Assembly: GCA_038087015.1 (NCBI GenBank)
Contig: JASBNA010000045.1
Coordinates: 248,001 to 312,000 of the forward strand
Reading direction: 5' to 3'
DNA length: 64,000 nucleotides
Source: Cerrena zonata
Taxonomy: Eukaryota; Basidiomycota; Agaricomycetes; Polyporales; Cerrenaceae
This document shows positions 60,214 to 64,000 of the stretch, piece after piece. The translations under genes and the position numbers were made by a program. The stretch's first letter is position 1. The number at the start of each line of letters is the position of its first letter. The notes under the pieces were generated by a model, which saw only the letters and a program-made list of their open reading frames with translations, ran no database searches and was not told where the DNA came from.

Positions 60214-61248
60214 ATGACTGTTTCTTTAGGGTTACCACACCCTCATTTATTCAAGTTACCACAAGGAGATATTGAAACCCCTCAATCACCATTTGAAAGT
60301 GAAATTTTGAGTTATGTCTTTGATAAATCAATGAATGTTAGTACTCCATTGAGTATTGCAATTGTTTATTTTTCATTTGTTCATTTCATTAATCCATACA
60401 TTCGTCAACGTCAAATGAATTTGTATAATCAAACAGTTAAAGATAAATCTTTGATGATGAACGATTATAATACTTTAACTAAACAACAACGTAGATTATT
60501 ACGTGCAGCACCATTTAAAATTGCAACTTTTACAATTTTCAAAATCTTTGTATTAATTCATAATGTATTTTTATGCTTATATTCAGTTTGGACTTTTATT
60601 GGTATGACAAGAACTATTTCCTTAACCATGAAATTATTAAATGATCAGGGTTTAACCAAAAATTATTCTTTGGTTGGGAAATTTTTCACTAGTGTTTGTG
60701 ATTTGAATCATGGTGTTTTCAATGAAAACTTACCTTATACTAATTTAACTGTTTTTGGTTGGTTTTTCTATATATCTAAATTTTATGAAGTTTTAGATAC
60801 TATTATAATCTTATTAAAGGGTAAGCCTTCTTCCTTGTTACAAAGTTATCATCACGCCGGTGCAATGATGTGTATGTGGGCTGGTATTAGATTTCAATCT
60901 CCTCCAATTTGGATCTTTGTTGTTTTCAATTCCTTTATTCATTCTTTGATGTATTTCTATTTTTCTTTAAGTTGTTTACAAATCAGAGTGGCTAACATTT
61001 GTAAAAGAATCTTAACTTCAATGCAAATTAGTCAATTCATCATTGGTGGCTCTTTAGCTGTGGTTCATGCTTTTATTTGGTTTAAAGATTTAAATACTAA
61101 TCAGACTTGTAATTGTATTGGTACTTCGGATCAAGCCTTACCTTTAATCATAAACGTCAGTTACTTGACTCCATTGACTGCGTTGTTTGCTGCTTTCTAC
61201 ATTGAAAGTTACATCAAAAACAATAAATCAAAATCGAAATCAAATTAA
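60214..61248 (+). CDS. ELO-family fatty-acid elongase (3-ketoacyl-CoA synthase)
   Basis: An ER enzyme of 344 residues that condenses acyl-CoA with malonyl-CoA in very-long-chain fatty-acid synthesis. About seven membrane helices are visible. The motif FYISKFYEVLDTIIILLKGK is the conserved KFxExxDT box. The histidine box reads LLQSYHHAGAMM, so the first position is Gln (QxxHH) rather than the usual His (HxxHH). FNSFIHSLMYFYF is the next box. QxxHH is known in elongases outside the yeast Elo1/2/3 trio, for example of polyunsaturated fatty acids, so this may be a separate paralogue. The C-terminus KNNKSKSKSN resembles a lysine ER-retention tail. I start at the ATG at 60214; the frame upstream has no ATG. 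Confidence 0.87.
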   Translation: MTVSLGLPHPHLFKLPQGDIETPQSPFESEILSYVFDKSMNVSTPLSIAIVYFSFVHFINPYIRQRQMNLYNQTVKDKSLMMNDYNTLTKQQRRLLRAAPFKIATFTIFKIFVLIHNVFLCLYSVWTFIGMTRTISLTMKLLNDQGLTKNYSLVGKFFTSVCDLNHGVFNENLPYTNLTVFGWFFYISKFYEVLDTIIILLKGKPSSLLQSYHHAGAMMCMWAGIRFQSPPIWIFVVFNSFIHSLMYFYFSLSCLQIRVANICKRILTSMQISQFIIGGSLAVVHAFIWFKDLNTNQTCNCIGTSDQALPLIINVSYLTPLTALFAAFYIESYIKNNKSKSKSN

Positions 61249-61556
61249 TAAACATTCATCTTGTCTTATATATACATATACTTTGTAATTGCCCTGTTTA
61301 TCAGTAATGGGTTTTGGTGCACGACCTCCCCGCCAAATTTAGATCCCCGTATTCTTACTCGGGGTATACGTAAGCCATACTTCTTCTTTTTTCTTTCTTC
61401 AATTCTATTGTTTGAAGTTCATTTATATTGAATTTAATTTCGATTATATTGAGTGTATTGAGTATATTGAGTAGAGTATATCGAAGTGATTACCTGAGTT
61501 CATTATCTTGAGTTAAAATTGCAACCACCTAAAATTGCTACCAAACAAATGTAATC
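61249..61556. promoter_or_regulatory. Promoter region of the sugar transporter gene
   Basis: 310 bases, with a T/C-rich leader tract at 61382-61402 and GAGTATATTGAGT-type repeats at 61450-61480. No gene. Confidence 0.5.
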
Positions 61557-63479
61557 ATGTCACAAGATTCCAATCCTTTTGAACATTCCAATAGCTCTTC
61601 GGAGACTCTTAATGAACTAAGTAAACCTTCGGAAAGACATAGACAGGAACTGGTAAGTTCTTCTATCAAAACCAAAATCAGTAATCGGAATTTATCCTTA
61701 TCGGAATACGATAAATTAAAACCAAATGATGAACATTTGGAGTATAAACATTCTTCAGAAGAAGACGAAGATGATCCAGTTAGGTTTGGTTCGTCGAGCT
61801 CTGCAAGTAAAGAACCGTTCTTAGGTGATGGTCAAAAAGAAAAAGATGAATACACTGACGATTTTGGTAATACATACGATATTGATTTTGATAATAAAAA
61901 ATATACTTCGAAGTTAAAATTTAAAGGTAATAGATTGGTTTATTTCACTTCTGCTTTTGTTTCTTTGTTTGTTTCTTTATTTGGGTATGAACAAGGGGTG
62001 TGTTCTGGTATTTTGACTTATGTGACTTTTAGATCATACTTTAATGATCCAAACCCTACTGAAATTGGGTTGGTTATATCCATTTTAGAAATTGGTGCAA
62101 TGTTATCATCTTTAATGGTTGCTAAAATAAGTGATAAATTTGGTCGTAAGAGAACCATTCTATTAGGTACGTTTATCTTTATGATTGGTGGTTCTTTACA
62201 AACTTTTGCTACAAATTTATATATTTTATCAGTCGGGAGAGTCATAAGTGGGATTGCTGTTGGTATTTTATCAACAATAGTCCCTAGTTATCAATGTGAA
62301 ATCTCTCCAAGTGAAGAACGGGGGAAATTGGTTTGTGGAGAATTTTCTGGTAATATTTCCGGTTATGCCCTAAGTGTTTGGATTGATTATTTTTGTTATT
62401 TTATTCAGAATATTGGTGATGCTAGGAAAAACCCTCATACTTTTGCTGCCAATTTATCATGGAGATTACCTTTATTTATTCAAGTTGTTATTGCTTTTAT
62501 TTTATTCTTGGGGGGATTTTTCATTGTTGAAAGTCCAAGATGGTTGTTAGATGTTGATATGGATCAACAGGGCTTCCACGTTCTATCCTTATTATATGAT
62601 AGTTCTGTTGATAATAATAAACCAACTAAAGAATTTTTCCAAATCAAAAATAATATTTTACAAGAACGTATTACGACTCCAAAATATGAACGGAGTTGGA
62701 AACATATGTTTCGTAATCATTTAACTCGAGTGCTAGTTGCTTGCTCCTCTCTAGCATTTGCTCAATTCAATGGAATTAATATCATTTCTTATTATGCACC
62801 GATGGTTTTCGCAGAAGCTGGTTTCAATGATTCAAACGCTCTATTAATGACAGGGTTCAACGCAATTGTTTATTTATTACTGACAATTGCCCCGTGGTTT
62901 TTGGTTGATCGTTGGGGTCGTAAACCAATCTTAATAAGTGGTGGGTTATCAATGGCTATTTGTCTAGGACTAATTGCTTTATTCATGTATTTAAACCGTT
63001 CTTACACCTCTTCAATGGTTGCCTTTTTAGTAATTGTTTATAATGCGTCTTTTGGTTATAGCTGGGGTCCCATCGGTTTCTTGATCCCTCCTGAAGTTTA
63101 CCCACTTTCGGTAAGAAGTAAAGGGGTTAGTTTATCAACTGCTACAAATTGGTTAGCAAATTATATAGTTGGTCAGTTAACTCCAGTTCTACAACATGAT
63201 ATTGGTTGGGTAATGTACTTATTCCCATGTATATCATGTATAATTAGTATTTTTGTTGTTATCTGGTTTTATCCAGAAACTAAAGGTGTCGAATTAGAAG
63301 ATATCGATAAATTATTCGATGATTTTTATGGTAAAAATCAATCAAATAAAGTTGGTTATAAATTCGTGAACAATTTACCCGAATCGCTTAATCATGACAA
63401 TACCAACGAAGATGAGTTGGAATTAGACGAATTCGATTACGAAGTTGGCTTGATCGATCGTAGTTCTAAGCGCTTCTAG
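61557..63479 (+). CDS. Sugar porter family transporter (HGT-like)
   Basis: A major facilitator of 640 residues with 12 membrane helices and the sugar-porter motifs: SDKFGRKR in the loop between helices 2 and 3, GRVISGIAVGILSTIVPSYQ after helix 4, FIVESPRWLL (PESPR motif), DRWGRKP between helices 8 and 9, and YPETKG at the end of helix 12. The N-terminal tail of about 120 residues is long and acidic (HSSEEDEDDPVRFG), unlike typical hexose carriers. The tail after helix 12 is also acidic. The position of GYEQGVCSGIL, in place of the usual GYDxGxxxG, is slightly divergent. The substrate could be a hexose, a polyol or a sensor ligand; I cannot tell. The frame is intact. Confidence 0.88.
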   Translation: MSQDSNPFEHSNSSSETLNELSKPSERHRQELVSSSIKTKISNRNLSLSEYDKLKPNDEHLEYKHSSEEDEDDPVRFGSSSSASKEPFLGDGQKEKDEYTDDFGNTYDIDFDNKKYTSKLKFKGNRLVYFTSAFVSLFVSLFGYEQGVCSGILTYVTFRSYFNDPNPTEIGLVISILEIGAMLSSLMVAKISDKFGRKRTILLGTFIFMIGGSLQTFATNLYILSVGRVISGIAVGILSTIVPSYQCEISPSEERGKLVCGEFSGNISGYALSVWIDYFCYFIQNIGDARKNPHTFAANLSWRLPLFIQVVIAFILFLGGFFIVESPRWLLDVDMDQQGFHVLSLLYDSSVDNNKPTKEFFQIKNNILQERITTPKYERSWKHMFRNHLTRVLVACSSLAFAQFNGINIISYYAPMVFAEAGFNDSNALLMTGFNAIVYLLLTIAPWFLVDRWGRKPILISGGLSMAICLGLIALFMYLNRSYTSSMVAFLVIVYNASFGYSWGPIGFLIPPEVYPLSVRSKGVSLSTATNWLANYIVGQLTPVLQHDIGWVMYLFPCISCIISIFVVIWFYPETKGVELEDIDKLFDDFYGKNQSNKVGYKFVNNLPESLNHDNTNEDELELDEFDYEVGLIDRSSKRF

Positions 63480-64000
63480 ATACATAGTTTTAGATTGCAA
63501 AAAAATTGAAATAAGTTAAAACAAGTTAGTGTACCCGTTTGTATTCCCAACAAAGACCCGTACGTCCGCTCGGCACTGGACTAATCCGGTAAAAATGTGC
63601 GTGCGCGATCTGCAACAGGATTGCGCTTCCCTCTTTAAGCAAATAAAAACGGAGGTCCCGCTAAAAACACCTGGTGTACAGACCTTCGCTCCTTGCTCTT
63701 TCCCCTTCTTCGGGGGTGCCCGAGCGCAGCCCGCTTGTTCCATTGCCGTAATTTTCAATCAAAGCCATTGGGTGAAATGGATGGATACCCTGATGGGATG
63801 GATAGCCTGATGGGATGGAGATGCCTCATATCCAGGTTGCTTCGCCGGAATGCGCATCTATCGATCTGGGTACGCTCGGAATGGGTTTCCCAAACGGTTG
63901 CGGGCTGGCAGGAGGGGGCCGCTCGACCCACCTCCCTGTCCGTGCTGGACCCAGGCCACGGAACCATCGAGCCAAATTGGTCCGGCTGGGCCCAGCTGGG
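63480..64000. other. GC-rich 3' end of the window
   Basis: 520 bases with no supported gene. GC content rises sharply from about 63590 and is highest in the last 200 bases. A short repeat of GATGGATACCCTGATGG and GATGGATAGCCTGATGG lies at 63779-63817. The open frames here are short, on both strands, and without domains. Confidence 0.5.

Noticed and set aside
63516..63967. Several overlapping frames on both strands at the GC-rich end
   Set aside because: Expected by chance at high GC; none has a recognisable domain.

Overview
This window is nuclear DNA from a budding yeast of the CTG (CUG-Ser1) clade, the group of Candida, Debaryomyces, Scheffersomyces and Spathaspora. It is AT-rich and gene-dense. 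Introns are few and short, with GTATGT donors and TACTAAC branch points. Almost every gene has a clear yeast orthologue. The most direct clade marker is a serine-type tRNA with anticodon CAG and G33 at 7323-7404. CTG codons should therefore be read mainly as serine, and a standard-code translation of this window is wrong at every CTG.

Layout. 1-5.4 kb: CSF1 (5' part, running off the window), securin PDS1, the J-protein XDJ1. 5.5-10.4 kb: a tiny gene, a gene-poor stretch with decayed LTR-like repeats, the CUG-decoding tRNA, a single-cysteine peroxiredoxin and cofilin COF1. 10.4-16.5 kb: a CENP-B-type DNA-binding protein, a small unknown gene and a coiled-coil protein that probably ends in a membrane anchor. 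17.7-24.8 kb: allantoicase DAL2, an EFM3-type methyltransferase, the intron-containing ATP18, an amino-acid permease and ESS1. 24.8-28.5 kb: sparse DNA around an ECL1-like regulator. 28.5-43 kb: BET5, a DHA2 drug transporter, HFI1, a CIK1/VIK1 kinesin-associated protein, YAH1, VTI1, a GH63-like hydrolase and an F-box/LRR-like protein. 44-64 kb: SFP1, seipin, a DUF1765/AHK1-like protein, a 17-residue-repeat coiled-coil protein, choline/ethanolamine kinase, PEX7, a KH-domain protein, a fatty-acid elongase and a sugar-porter-family transporter, ending in unusually GC-rich DNA.

The genes form no operon or pathway cluster. They are ordinary housekeeping neighbours: mitosis (PDS1, CIK1/VIK1), secretion (BET5, VTI1), lipids (seipin, elongase, kinase), transcription (HFI1, SFP1) and transport. 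Rap1-like motifs (core ACACCCRTACA) recur in many intergenic regions.

The strongest anomaly is about twenty single-base indels, mostly in short homopolymers. They break twelve loci, including COF1, VTI1 and XDJ1, while neighbouring genes stay intact. In every case but one, restoring one base per break gives a CDS length divisible by three that continues the family alignment; the 5' part of the AHK1-like gene is too tangled to resolve. I read these as residual sequencing or assembly errors, or less likely a decayed allele. I found no convincing novel defence, mobile or biosynthetic system.
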